From Pseudomonadota bacterium (GTDB lineage Bacteria > Bdellovibrionota > Bacteriovoracia > Bacteriovoracales > Bacteriovoracaceae), in the NCBI GenBank assembly GCA_027488375.1, contig JAIYBW010000004.1, positions 744,001 to 808,000 of the forward strand: a stretch of DNA of 64,000 nt, in the 5' to 3' direction. The stretch's first letter is position 1. Every line of letters begins with the position of its first letter. Shown here one piece after another: positions 8,704 through 17,846 of this stretch. The position numbers and the translations under genes were made by a program. Under the pieces are notes generated by a model. The model searched no databases, was not told the origin of the DNA, and worked only from the letters and a program-made list of their open reading frames with translations.

Positions 8704-9204
8704 CTATTTAAAAAGATATAAGAATTTTCCATATCCTTCAGCTTCCATCTTTGCTTTTGGAATAAATCGCAAAGAGGCAGAATTTATACAAAACCGGCTC
8801 CCCCCTTTATCTTTTGGACCGTCATTAAAAACGTGGCCCAAATGTGAATCTCCATTTTTACTTCTAACTTCTGTTCTAGGATATCCAAGATCTAGATCTA
8901 GCTTGGTTGTGACATTTTTTTCAGAAATACTTTTGGTAAAACTTGGCCATCCCGTACCTGAATCATATTTATCCAAAGAACTAAACAATGCCTCTCCAGA
9001 AACGACATCTACATAAATCCCTTCCTCCTTGTGATTCCAGTATTTATTTTTGAATGGGCGCTCTGTCATGCCTTTTTGTGTAACATCGTATTGTTCACTT
9101 GAAAGTTGTTTTCTAAGGTCTTGATCAACTGGCTTTTTAAAATTCTGGACATCCAAGGCCTGTGCATTTGTTACGATGAAAAAGAAGAAGATAAGGTGTT
9201 TCAT
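8704..9204 (-). CDS. msrB: Exported peptide-methionine (R)-S-oxide reductase
   Basis: 166 residues with a signal peptide ([16 protein letters not shown]). MsrB signatures are DSGTGWPSF (81-89), [11 protein letters not shown] (120-130) and [11 protein letters not shown] with the catalytic Cys139. The two CxxC pairs that hold zinc in many MsrB proteins are replaced here (VVSGEALF and [10 protein letters not shown]), so this is the zinc-free form. Export implies repair of oxidised methionine in periplasmic proteins, with electrons supplied by an unidentified periplasmic thiol partner. Confidence 0.9.
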   Translation of the reverse strand: MKHLIFFFFIVTNAQALDVQNFKKPVDQDLRKQLSSEQYDVTQKGMTERPFKNKYWNHKEEGIYVDVVSGEALFSSLDKYDSGTGWPSFTKSISEKNVTTKLDLDLGYPRTEVRSKNGDSHLGHVFNDGPKDKGGSRFCINSASLRFIPKAKMEAEGYGKFLYLFK

Positions 9205-9225
9205 TTAATAGTCCCTCAAATTGGG

Positions 9226-10143
9226 TCAAGGTTGTTGCTTAGAAAAAACCTTACTCGTTACTGAACCCCTCAGCAAATTCTCCAGCACTTCCCTTTGCTT
9301 CTCACTTTTCTTGGTAAACCAGAAGAAATGCGGACTGACTTTCTTTCGATCAAAATATAGGGCCCCGGACTCGATTCTCTTTTTTGATGAGAGAAGCCAC
9401 AAAATAGTATCTGCCCCTTGCAGAGGTGTGCGCAGACGCCCTTCCATGGTTTTTGCAAATCCAGGTATCGCCTCATCCACTCCCGGAGTCGCCGCCCACC
9501 CCGGGTGCATGGCCGTGACTGTTTGATCCGGAAATTCTTTTTTAAAGAAAGGCAAAAGTGTTACCTGGGCCCGCTTCACATTCGCGTAGGTTTCAACCTT
9601 GTCGTATTTATCGTTCTTATAAATAGTCGTAACATCTAGGGGCTTGAGATACATCCCACCACTCGTCACCCAAACGATGCGCGCACCTGGTTTTAATTTC
9701 CCAGCAAGACTTAGTTTATGAGCAAGAATATAGTGACCAAAAAGTTGTGAAGCAAACTGCAACTCCACACCCAAGTCATTTGTGCTAAATTTCTCCGGCA
9801 TGCCACCAGCATTAAGAACTAAATAATCAAGTGGCTCGATGTTATTAATTAAAGAATCAAATTCTGACCAACTGGCCATGTCCGTTTGTTTGAATTTTAT
9901 CTCAGGATGAGTTTTCAAGAGGGACTCTCCCTTACTGGCACTTCGCCCTGTGATCGTGACAACGACTCCGTGTTTGATCATCTCGAGTGTCGCTGCTTTT
10001 CCAATTCCTGAGGTTCCCCCCGTGATCAAAGCGTGAGAGCCTTTTGGGAACTCATAGGTTTCATCGAAATCTTTTTCGTGCCTTAAATATCCTGAAAGAT
10101 CAAAACTCCAAAAGATGCTCGCATCTAAAATTTTATTCAACAT
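9226..10143 (-). CDS. Short-chain dehydrogenase/reductase
   Basis: 305 residues. The Rossmann motif GGTSGIGK follows a 35-residue N-terminal extension. NAGG, then VTSGG with the catalytic Ser, and YANVK with the Tyr-xxx-Lys pair complete the active site. The C-terminal part (FFWFTKKSEKQREVLENLL) resembles retinol-dehydrogenase or protochlorophyllide-reductase-like SDRs such as DHRS12. Substrate unknown. It starts 1 base after the stop of the SOUL gene, so the two form an operon. Confidence 0.85.
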   Translation of the reverse strand: MLNKILDASIFWSFDLSGYLRHEKDFDETYEFPKGSHALITGGTSGIGKAATLEMIKHGVVVTITGRSASKGESLLKTHPEIKFKQTDMASWSEFDSLINNIEPLDYLVLNAGGMPEKFSTNDLGVELQFASQLFGHYILAHKLSLAGKLKPGARIVWVTSGGMYLKPLDVTTIYKNDKYDKVETYANVKRAQVTLLPFFKKEFPDQTVTAMHPGWAATPGVDEAIPGFAKTMEGRLRTPLQGADTILWLLSSKKRIESGALYFDRKKVSPHFFWFTKKSEKQREVLENLLRGSVTSKVFSKQQP

Positions 10144-10144
10144 A

Positions 10145-10726
10145 CTATTTGCGCCTTAGCTCAATGAGTATTTCATTTCGTCTTAAAAAGGGAATTGTCC
10201 ATGGTGGATTGTATCCAGCAAACATGGGTGCAGAGATGACTTCATAATCTTGATGACTTTTAAGCCATTCCTGGAGTTTTTTCGACTCCTCCACATTTCT
10301 GGACTCTCCCCAAAATCCTGAATAAGTGATGGCCGCCACCAAGCGCTCTTTAACGACCTCAAGCTCCACTCGCTCATCATTAGGGACAGGCAGTGTATTC
10401 AGCGTGTACTTTGAAGGCATACTAAAAGACATGGCCCAGGATTTATTTTCAAGGGGACTCATCACCACTGGGGCCGTCATGGAGATGGATTGCTCAGACT
10501 TATTTTTTCCAAAAATATAACCCGCAAGGATTCGAAAACCTTTGCTCTGGGCCTCTTTAAATTGACCGTTGATAGCCGTTTTAGCGATGATGTAGGAGTC
10601 GTACTTTCTTATTTCTTTATTGTCCGCTTTAAGGACCACTTGGTAGGAAGGTCGCTCCTCACTTCCCTTTCCAAATATTGAACAACCAGCTGTGAGTAAT
10701 CCTAATAATAAAAATTTATTTCTCAT
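10145..10726 (-). CDS. SOUL haem-binding family lipoprotein
   Basis: 193 residues with a lipobox (LLTAGC, Cys15). The SOUL fold is recognisable from YQVVLKADNKEIRKYDSYIIAKT, the ILAGYIFGKNKSEQSISMTAPVVMS core with the family motif MTAPV, the YSGFW stretch and the PPWTIPFLRRNEILIEL C-terminus. SOUL proteins bind haem or related tetrapyrroles, and the bacterial ones are poorly understood. It is transcribed together with the SDR gene. Confidence 0.88.
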   Translation of the reverse strand: MRNKFLLLGLLTAGCSIFGKGSEERPSYQVVLKADNKEIRKYDSYIIAKTAINGQFKEAQSKGFRILAGYIFGKNKSEQSISMTAPVVMSPLENKSWAMSFSMPSKYTLNTLPVPNDERVELEVVKERLVAAITYSGFWGESRNVEESKKLQEWLKSHQDYEVISAPMFAGYNPPWTIPFLRRNEILIELRRK

Positions 10727-10827
10727 AACTCCTTTTTATCCCGAATCAGTTAAGGTGAACATTGATTTAATTTTAAATATCAAAGTCTGGACAATACTTT
10801 AACAGTCTTCTTTTTTTGAGCTAAGAA

Positions 10828-11868
10828 ATGCATAATGCACTCATGAAACAACTCATTGAGCGACCAGTCTTGTCAGTCAATCTTGCTAAAACCCTGCTCT
10901 ATACTTTTGAATACAGGGCCATCTATTACCTCTCCCGTAGTTTTGCACCTTTCGTTAAACCACCGCACCGGGAGCGCAGAAAAGAACTCATCGAGCACTT
11001 AAGAAATAAGGTCATCGAAATTCACAAAATAGATGCTGAAAATATCGCCAATGATGTGTACCCGATCGATGTGATTATCCCCAAAGCTTCGGGGGATCAT
11101 GTGAGAAATTTTCCGAAACTTCTTCTCGACTCACTCCGAATCTCACGCCGGCGAAAATTAAATGTTAAAAATGAGATCAATGAAGAGGACTTGGGTGATG
11201 TGCCTGATTATCTCAATCGCAATTACCATTTTCAAACAGATGGATACTTTTCAACAGATTCTGCCAAGCTTTATGAACAACAGGTGGAGATCCTTTTCTC
11301 AGGGACTGCAGCGCCCATGAGACGAAGACTGATTCAAAAAATTAAAGAAGCGAGTAAGTTTTCAAAACCCATTCGAATTCTTGAAGTCGGTGCGGGTGTT
11401 GGAACGGCCAGTTTCGATTTTGCCAAAAGCTTTAAATATTCTTCCTATGTTGTCTCAGATGTCTCTTCCCCATATCTTGAAGTCGCTAAAAATCGCTTAA
11501 AAGGGCGCTTCGAATTTGTCAGGGCCAAAGGTGAAGATCTTCCGTTTAAAGATGGTGAGTTTGATCTTGTGTTCTCTGTTTATCTTTTTCACGAACTCCC
11601 TCGATCTGTACGTGAGAAAGTGATTAAAGAAGCTTATCGTGTGTTGAAAAAAGATGGGATGATGGCCATTTGTGACTCGATTCAAAAAGACGATGATCCC
11701 TTACTCAATGAAGTCCTTGAAGGCTTTCCTTTGGACTACCACGAGCCTTTCTATAAGGATTACACTCTCTGGGATGCAAGCAAATCCATCGATGATGCGG
11801 GCTTTAGAGACATTCAATCAGACCATAAATTATTATCGAAGTACTGGACGGCGAAGAAGAGAGAATAA
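10828..11868 (+). CDS. Class I SAM-dependent methyltransferase
   Basis: 346 residues. An N-terminal region of about 170 residues, basic and unassigned, precedes a UbiE-like Rossmann domain: ILEVGAGVGTASFDFA (motif I, about 188-203), VVSDVSSPYLEVAK, GEDLPFKDGEFDLVFSVYLFHELP and YRVLKKDGMMAICDSI. The YHFQTDGYFSTDSAKLYEQQVEILFSG region is typical of a group of bacterial methyltransferases acting on small molecules or lipids. A second ATG 5 codons later could be the true start. Substrate unknown. Confidence 0.85.
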   Translation: MHNALMKQLIERPVLSVNLAKTLLYTFEYRAIYYLSRSFAPFVKPPHRERRKELIEHLRNKVIEIHKIDAENIANDVYPIDVIIPKASGDHVRNFPKLLLDSLRISRRRKLNVKNEINEEDLGDVPDYLNRNYHFQTDGYFSTDSAKLYEQQVEILFSGTAAPMRRRLIQKIKEASKFSKPIRILEVGAGVGTASFDFAKSFKYSSYVVSDVSSPYLEVAKNRLKGRFEFVRAKGEDLPFKDGEFDLVFSVYLFHELPRSVREKVIKEAYRVLKKDGMMAICDSIQKDDDPLLNEVLEGFPLDYHEPFYKDYTLWDASKSIDDAGFRDIQSDHKLLSKYWTAKKRE

Positions 11869-11879
11869 TGAATTCTCAT

Positions 11880-12530
11880 TTAGATGAGATGCCCCGTCTT
11901 AACCAGAATAAGAGTTTCCTCAGTCACAAATGGATGATGAGCTGAAAGATGAGGGCTTCTGATCCACGTTCCTTTGGGATACTGACCAAGCTCATCTTGA
12001 AAGACTCCACTCAAGACTAAAATTTCTTCTCCACCATAATGACGGTGAGGTAAAAATCTCTCACCTTTTGGCCACCAAACAAGAGCTGTGCCCTCTGTCT
12101 GAAAAGAATGAAGTGGAAAAACTCTTAGTCCACCATGGCCAGGTCTCCAACCTTCGGGATCATTGGTGTTGATGATGATGCGAGAATTATCTTCCGTGTG
12201 AAATTGATTGAGCTTCACAAATAAGAGGCAGCCTTCTTTTGAAAAAGGTGAATGACTTGAGCCTGGTGGATTTCTCAAATAGGTGCCGGCCGGATAATCA
12301 CCTCTCTCATCACTAAAGACTCCTTCCATGACAAAGATCTCCTCACCCATGGGATGCGGATGAGATTGAAAGGAAGCACCAGCTTCGTAACGAACGATGG
12401 ATGAAGCATGCCCTGATTCTGCGGCCGCACGCTCCAGAGGTTTTCTGAAGACACTACCACTGGGTGATGGAACCCATTCGGCTTGTGAAGTCTCAATCAC
12501 AATTCGATGACTAAAGTCCATGTTAAGCAT
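11880..12530 (-). CDS. Tandem ChrR-like cupin protein
   Basis: 216 residues forming two related cupin halves. The first has HPHPMGEEIFVMEGVFSDERGDYPAGTYLRNPPGSSHSPFS, and the second repeats it as PHRHYGGEEILVLSGVFQDELGQYPKGTWIRSPHLSAHHPFV. Conserved His/Glu positions could bind zinc. The pattern is that of the cupin domain of the anti-sigma factor ChrR, but the zinc-binding anti-sigma N-terminus is missing and no ECF sigma gene is nearby, so an enzyme or sensor role is equally likely. A second ATG lies 3 codons downstream. Confidence 0.8.
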   Translation of the reverse strand: MLNMDFSHRIVIETSQAEWVPSPSGSVFRKPLERAAAESGHASSIVRYEAGASFQSHPHPMGEEIFVMEGVFSDERGDYPAGTYLRNPPGSSHSPFSKEGCLLFVKLNQFHTEDNSRIIINTNDPEGWRPGHGGLRVFPLHSFQTEGTALVWWPKGERFLPHRHYGGEEILVLSGVFQDELGQYPKGTWIRSPHLSAHHPFVTEETLILVKTGHLI

Positions 12531-12702
12531 GCTGTGACTATTTCATAGGGAGGTTTATCAGTAAAGATTTGAGATCGACGAACTTGAGAATTCATAGACA
12601 AAAACAGTCGGAGACGTCCTCATTTTAGCTCCTTAACTCCTCTTTTACAGCTTTACTTCAGGTCAAGATTTTCACTCAAAATGTCGATAAATTCAGTGTG
12701 TG

Positions 12703-15192
12703 ATGACGAGAAAAAGCTGGCCTCAATTTAGCCTCTTATGGAACTTGATACTCTTGATGTGTCTTTCGTTTTCTTTTTCTTGCAGTAAAAAAGGTAGCAC
12801 CTCCAGTGGCAGTATTATCAATACCCCCTCTCCAACAGGTGTTTGCTCTTTTGGCACTTTCACCACCAACTCGACGAGTATCAATTTAGGCGGCTCTGCG
12901 ACTCTCAGTTGGTCTCTTCCCAATTGCACCAGCGGTGCTTACATTGATCACGGTGTTGGGGCCCTGTCTCCAGCTTCAAGTGGAACTGTTAGTGCATCTC
13001 CTAATATGAAGACCACCTACACCATCCGCCATCAATCAACGACTCTCAAATCGATGTCTAGCTCGGATGGGACTTTCCCAACAGCAGAGCTCATTCTTTC
13101 AGGTAGTAAGCTTTACGGAACGGCTTCCAACGGTGGGGCCTATACTGTAGGAACAATTTTTTCGTTGAATAGCGACGGGACTAACTTTTCTGTTTTACAT
13201 GAATTTAATAATGACGGATCAGATGGGACTTCTCCTGCGACTTCCCTAACGATCTCGGGATCAACACTGTATGGAGTGACTGCAAGTGGGGGTCAATATT
13301 ATAACGGAACCATTTTTAAAATTAACACGGATGGCACGGGTTATAGTGTCCTTCATCACTTTAATGGCACCAATGGACTAAATCCCAATGGACAGCTCGC
13401 TCTTTCAGGCACGACTCTCTATGGGATCACAACAAATGGTGGTGCTAATTCACTAGGAACATTATTTAGTATTGAAGTCGATGGCAGTGCATTCGCTGTG
13501 CTCAAAGATTTTGATGCCTCTGCCTACAGTCCTATTGGTGCCCTTAGTTTGTCCGGAGGAAAGCTTTACGGAGTGGTCCAGGCCGGAGGAAGTTCAGGTT
13601 ATGGGATGATCTATTCTATCAATCTTGACGGAAGTGGCCTTGATGACATTTATCATTTTCCTACAGGTAATTCCCCTAGCGGCAGACTCCTCATCCACAG
13701 TGGCAAAATTTTCACCACCAATTCCAGTGGAGGCGCAAATTTTTATGGACAAATTTTTTCCCTAAACATTGATGGTTCTGGCCTAACGTCACTGCATGAT
13801 TTTAATAACGAAACGAATGGTGGCCTCTATCCAATTGGCGCTCTTGCCCTCCATGATGGGATTCTCTATGGAGTAAGCAGCTCCGGTGGAACTAATAACA
13901 TGGGAATCATTTATCAGGTTAAGACGGATGGCTCAGGCTATGGCAAGTTATACGATTTTACGGGCACTGTAGATGATGGATCTTATCCTACAAGTGGCCT
14001 AATCCTAGATTCTGGTATTTTGTATGGAGCAACTTATCAAGGGGGGACCAATAATGTTGGTGCTCTTTACGGAGTTTCAACGTCTCATGTTCAACACCAA
14101 GTTACGATCGATGTCACTTCAGATAAAGTCCTTCATACTTTTGCGAACAAACCCGATGGCAATTACCCCACTGGGGATCTTGTCCTATATGAAGGACAAC
14201 TCTACGGAATAACCACCTCCGGTGGAGACGATGACCTCGGCTCCATTTTTAGAATTGATGTGAACGGCGGCAATTACACAATCCTTTATAGTTTTAATAA
14301 TACCTCCTCGCTGGGCACGAATCCATCTGGAGGAATAGTGATTGATCAAGGCTTTATCTATGGAGTCGCGAACTCTGGTGGCTCCGCTAATATGGGAACA
14401 GTCTTCAGAGTCCAGACGGATGGAACTGGCATGACAGTTCTCCATGATTTTATAGGTACTAACGGTGCAAATCCGAATGCCCCATTGACTCTGAATGGTG
14501 GTGTACTCTTTGGATCAACTGGGTCTGACTCCATGAGTGGTGGTGGGACTCTTTTTAGAATTAATACAGATGGATCTCACTTCAGTACGCTCTATTTTTT
14601 TGACCCCTCCAACAATAGACCTTACTATCCAACGGGCCAGCTGGTGTATGAATCAGGAATTATTTACGGCACAACATACCAGGGTGGGGCCAATGGTGGG
14701 GGTACTATCTTCTCCATCTATGCTGATGGACACAACTTCAAACATTTATATGATTTCGGAGTAGGATCTGAAGAGGAGACACTCCCAACTTTACCAGAGG
14801 GAGGACTCACATTAGTTGGAGGGAATAAACTTTTTGGAATGACCTCTCATGGTGGAGCATCCACTCATGGAACAATCTTCAGTTGGGACATTGGGCATCG
14901 GACATTTACCACCATCCACGAGTTTTCAAATACAGAACGACCTAGTACTCGCTTAAAAGTCGATGGGTCAAAGATTTATGGTTTTACCACGGGCTTTAAA
15001 TATACTGCTGGGACAATCTTTTCTATGAATGATGATGGGTCTGGATTCACCAACCACTACACCTTCTCTAAAGGAGTGGATGGCTGGCATCCGAGTGGTG
15101 CTCCAGTCATTAGTAGCGGATATGTGTTTGGTGTTTCAATGGATGGTGGCGCGAACTCATTTGGAACAATCTTTAAAATTCCTGTTCCATAA
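12703..15192 (+). CDS. GloVer-repeat surface lipoprotein
   Basis: 829 residues. A lipoprotein signal peptide ends in the lipobox FSFSC (Cys27). After a short beta domain (about 45-120) the rest is some 14 to 16 repeats of about 45 residues with the pattern LYGxxxxGGxxxxGTIFxIxxDGxxxxxLHxF, the Gloeobacter/Verrucomicrobia (GloVer, TIGR03803) repeat, which probably folds as a beta-propeller. Such proteins are taken to be surface adhesins or scaffolds. The start codon is uncertain; no clear Shine-Dalgarno precedes it. Confidence 0.88.
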   Translation: MTRKSWPQFSLLWNLILLMCLSFSFSCSKKGSTSSGSIINTPSPTGVCSFGTFTTNSTSINLGGSATLSWSLPNCTSGAYIDHGVGALSPASSGTVSASPNMKTTYTIRHQSTTLKSMSSSDGTFPTAELILSGSKLYGTASNGGAYTVGTIFSLNSDGTNFSVLHEFNNDGSDGTSPATSLTISGSTLYGVTASGGQYYNGTIFKINTDGTGYSVLHHFNGTNGLNPNGQLALSGTTLYGITTNGGANSLGTLFSIEVDGSAFAVLKDFDASAYSPIGALSLSGGKLYGVVQAGGSSGYGMIYSINLDGSGLDDIYHFPTGNSPSGRLLIHSGKIFTTNSSGGANFYGQIFSLNIDGSGLTSLHDFNNETNGGLYPIGALALHDGILYGVSSSGGTNNMGIIYQVKTDGSGYGKLYDFTGTVDDGSYPTSGLILDSGILYGATYQGGTNNVGALYGVSTSHVQHQVTIDVTSDKVLHTFANKPDGNYPTGDLVLYEGQLYGITTSGGDDDLGSIFRIDVNGGNYTILYSFNNTSSLGTNPSGGIVIDQGFIYGVANSGGSANMGTVFRVQTDGTGMTVLHDFIGTNGANPNAPLTLNGGVLFGSTGSDSMSGGGTLFRINTDGSHFSTLYFFDPSNNRPYYPTGQLVYESGIIYGTTYQGGANGGGTIFSIYADGHNFKHLYDFGVGSEEETLPTLPEGGLTLVGGNKLFGMTSHGGASTHGTIFSWDIGHRTFTTIHEFSNTERPSTRLKVDGSKIYGFTTGFKYTAGTIFSMNDDGSGFTNHYTFSKGVDGWHPSGAPVISSGYVFGVSMDGGANSFGTIFKIPVP

Positions 15193-15210
15193 AAAAAAAA
15201 CCTCTCAGCC

Positions 15211-16473
15211 TTATTTCTTTTTCTTGGTTTCCATCGAATTAAACTTTTCACAAAAGTTCAGCTCAAATTCATTTTTATTATTTTCACATCGCCCTTGGAG
15301 AACATCCGTAGCCATTTTACGGATCTCTGGAGACGACTCCTTGTGGACATAAAGAATGAGGCAACTTCCAAGATCTTGAGGACAACCTTGGGACACAAGA
15401 TCAAGCTGATACGGCTTATTGAACTCTATGGAGTGCATATGATAGGCCAGGCGGCAGGTAAAATCTTTTCTAAGACCACAGAGTTTTTCCCAGTTGGCCA
15501 TCACAGGAAGAAAGTGAGTCTTTCTCACTTCTCCATCAAAAAATTGTCGAAGTGTTTCTGTGGAAATTAACTGCAAGTTTGGCTGAGAGGCCGTAAACTC
15601 CTCCACAATAACCTTCTCTAAACCAGAAGAGTAAACTCCGAGGAGATTTAGGCTTTCGATTTTATCAAAGACGTGAAGATTTTGAGCTTTCACATCCCGA
15701 GAAGCATACTGATGGATAAAAAAAGAAATCAGCACGAATGAAATTCCGGCCGCGGTAAAAAACTTCTGCTTAGAAAAATAGTATCGAAGAGATTTCAGTG
15801 TGGAATAGAGGGCACCAAACAAGACAGCCGAAATAAAAACGCCCAACTTAAGAAACCAAGGGAAATAAGTTTCTGACTCAACAGTCTCATTCAGCACCAG
15901 AAACCCGAAGATCACCAGTATAGAAGTCCCTACTAACGTTCTCGCCTTCTCAGTGACAGGTTTCTTGACATGATAATTCTGTCTTTGCTGTATGGCCTGA
16001 ACATAATTAGGGAGAATTCCAAAAATAAAAAGCCCAGCCAATCCAAAAACCATGACCCAGGTAAGACACTCAGCCACTGAAGTGCGGTTAAAAAATTGAG
16101 ACCCCTCTTCGCCTGAAAAAAATTCGAAAGACTTTGTCACAATCTTTGGTTCATAAAGAAATAGAAATAAGATCGCTAAGGAATACATCAAAATAATTTT
16201 GAAAATATTCAAAGTCCCATGGGCCAAGACAATCTGTAGCTTCCTCGTTGGTGTGAGAAGAATCCACTCCAAAGACGTAGGCAAGTACATCACATGGTTA
16301 AAATAAGAGACCAGTGGAAAGAATAGAATCATAATAAATATCGTGGACCCGGCTTTAGCTGCTTGATTGACTGGCAGCAAATGGATGGCCCCCACAAGGG
16401 CGAGAGCAAATACAAAAAACTTAGCAATTTCAAAACTCGCTTTCGGTAGAAAAAATTTTAAGAGCTTATTCAT
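15211..16473 (-). CDS. ABC transporter permease-like membrane protein
   Basis: 420 residues from an ATG overlapping the ATPase stop by 8 bases. About six hydrophobic segments lie in the first 270 residues (for example FFVFALALVGAIHLLPV, IILMYSLAILFLFLY, TWVMVFGLAGLFIFGILP), followed by a soluble C-terminal part of about 150 residues with several Cys. It matches no permease family closely; partnership with the preceding ATPase makes it the membrane half of an ABC-2-type exporter or gliding-type system. Substrate unknown. Confidence 0.7.
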   Translation of the reverse strand: MNKLLKFFLPKASFEIAKFFVFALALVGAIHLLPVNQAAKAGSTIFIMILFFPLVSYFNHVMYLPTSLEWILLTPTRKLQIVLAHGTLNIFKIILMYSLAILFLFLYEPKIVTKSFEFFSGEEGSQFFNRTSVAECLTWVMVFGLAGLFIFGILPNYVQAIQQRQNYHVKKPVTEKARTLVGTSILVIFGFLVLNETVESETYFPWFLKLGVFISAVLFGALYSTLKSLRYYFSKQKFFTAAGISFVLISFFIHQYASRDVKAQNLHVFDKIESLNLLGVYSSGLEKVIVEEFTASQPNLQLISTETLRQFFDGEVRKTHFLPVMANWEKLCGLRKDFTCRLAYHMHSIEFNKPYQLDLVSQGCPQDLGSCLILYVHKESSPEIRKMATDVLQGRCENNKNEFELNFCEKFNSMETKKKK

Positions 16474-17335
16474 TTTGATCTCGCTGACTGTAGTAGATAT
16501 AGAGATCCTCAAGTGTCACGGCCCTTCTATCCTCGAGGAGTCCCTGAAGAGATTTTGGATCATAAGAGCCGTTGGGCAAGATATAAGAATGAGATCCATC
16601 GCTATTGATACCAGACCAGATGCACTCGGGACTATTAATTAAAGGATGATCAGTCCCGTGGCTTCTCACTTTTTTAAAGTTAGAAGGAATATCAAGAAGT
16701 GCAGTTTGAAACTTAATACTAGACTTGGATAAAAATAAAACATCCGTGCAGTGGTGCTGAACTTCATTCACAATATTAGTCGTGAGAATAACGGTTCCAC
16801 CTTTTTTGGTATAATCTTTTAAAAGAGATATAAAATAATTTCGCGAGTAAGCATCTAGCACCGAGGTGATCTCATCCACCAAAAGAAGCTCTGGATTTTG
16901 CGCCAGGGCCGCAAGCATCACGATCTGCATTTTCTGGCCGCGAGAATATTCCCCAAACTGCTTATCTAAGTTGATCTTGACGTCAGCTGCCTGTTTGTAG
17001 AACTGATCCAAATTAAAGCGATCAAAGAACTTTCCATAATCCGCGATAAATTTTCTCATGGATAAGGGGTAATCGAAACGGATTCTTTCCGAGACGTGAC
17101 CAATCTTATGCTTAAGATGATCGGGATTACTCTTGAGTGATTCTCCAAAAAGTAAACACTCCCCTGTGTCGAGTGTTTCATGCCCCATTAAGATATTTAG
17201 AATGGTTGATTTCCCAGAACCGTTCTTTCCAAGAAGAGCAGTAAAAGTCCCCTTCTTAATTTCGAAATTCACATTATCTAAAACCGTATTCTGATGAAAC
17301 GATTTAGAAAGCCCCTTCACTTCAACAATCTTCAT
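16466..17335 (-). CDS. ABC transporter ATP-binding protein
   Basis: 289 residues: Walker A GKNGSGKST (36-44), a signature loop written YSRGQKMQ rather than LSGGQ, Walker B LLLVDEITS and the switch region TTNIVNEVQHHCTDVLFLSKSS. The weak signature and the extra 80-residue C-terminus resemble ABC-2 exporters. It is coupled to the permease gene by an 8-base overlap (ATGAATAA). Confidence 0.88.
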   Translation of the reverse strand: MKIVEVKGLSKSFHQNTVLDNVNFEIKKGTFTALLGKNGSGKSTILNILMGHETLDTGECLLFGESLKSNPDHLKHKIGHVSERIRFDYPLSMRKFIADYGKFFDRFNLDQFYKQAADVKINLDKQFGEYSRGQKMQIVMLAALAQNPELLLVDEITSVLDAYSRNYFISLLKDYTKKGGTVILTTNIVNEVQHHCTDVLFLSKSSIKFQTALLDIPSNFKKVRSHGTDHPLINSPECIWSGINSDGSHSYILPNGSYDPKSLQGLLEDRRAVTLEDLYIYYSQRDQNE

Positions 17336-17555
17336 TGAATATATCCACGTTAATTTGGTGAGAAGCCATTATAAGCGATAAGGCCTTACGTCGATGAAGA
17401 TTTATGAGGGATCAATCAAGGTGTTGTTTTTAGGAGAATTGATCCTATGGGAGTGCCAAAAAGGGTTGTCGTTACCGGGGAAGCAATAAATTATTTGATA
17501 GGTAAAGGCTCTTCAATCTTTTTCAAGCGGATCAAGACTCTATCAAGTCATAGAA

Positions 17556-17570
17556 GGACAAAAAATGTCC
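17556..17570. promoter_or_regulatory. Palindrome GGACA-N5-TGTCC before a small lipoprotein gene
   Basis: The 13-bp core GACAAAAAATGTC is identical to the core of the operator at 7812-7832. It lies 23 bases upstream of the lipoprotein start. The outer GTT/AAC positions of the 7.8-kb sites are not conserved, so recognition by the same regulator is possible but uncertain. Confidence 0.4.
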
Positions 17571-17593
17571 AAGAAAAAGATTATGATGGGGAT

Positions 17594-17809
17594 ATGAAAT
17601 TCATCATCCTTCTCCTCCTTATTTCCTGCGGAAAACCAAAAGACGAAGAAAGATGTCGTGGTGGCGAAGAAATGCAGATGATGTGCCAAGTTGAATGGGC
17701 CGAAGAGTTTCGCTCCTTCACCATCCCTTCCTGGGTTAAAAATCAATGTCAGAGTTTTTATCCCACCCCAGGTTGCTATTACGACTCAAGCAAGCGCCAC
17801 TATTGGTGA
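17594..17809 (+). CDS. Small Cys-containing lipoprotein
   Basis: 71 residues. The chosen ATG follows GATGGGG and opens a lipoprotein signal peptide with LLISC (Cys12). The longer frame that begins 49 codons earlier has no coding character before this point. The mature peptide has five further Cys residues and a PGCYYDSSKRHYW end, suggesting a small disulphide-bonded domain. Family unknown. The repeat at 17813 begins 4 bases after the stop. Confidence 0.6.
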   Translation: MKFIILLLLISCGKPKDEERCRGGEEMQMMCQVEWAEEFRSFTIPSWVKNQCQSFYPTPGCYYDSSKRHYW

Positions 17810-17812
17810 TAT

Positions 17813-17836
17813 GTTAAAAAGGTACGTGACACCTTT
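17813..17836. repeat. Palindromic dispersed repeat, copy 1
   Basis: A 24-bp unit: GTTAA, then A-rich lead into GGTACGTGACACC and TTT. Stem AAAGGT/ACCTTT flanks a 7-base loop. It sits between the small lipoprotein stop and the ATPase stop. On the minus strand the hairpin is followed by a T-run, so it could also terminate the ATPase transcript. Identical copies are at 19064 and 19741. Confidence 0.85.
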
Positions 17837-17846
17837 TATAGAAAGA

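Noticed and set aside
11880-12530. Double cupin as a full ChrR anti-sigma factor
   Set aside because: The zinc-binding anti-sigma N-terminal domain is absent and no ECF sigma factor gene is adjacent.
13080-15190. Tandem repeats in the large lipoprotein as a possible DNA repeat or CRISPR
   Set aside because: The repetition is at protein level (GloVer repeats) with diverged codons; no constant direct repeats or spacers are visible.
17447-17593. Longer start for the small lipoprotein
   Set aside because: The upstream 49 codons lack coding character, contain the palindrome, and would bury the lipoprotein signal peptide.
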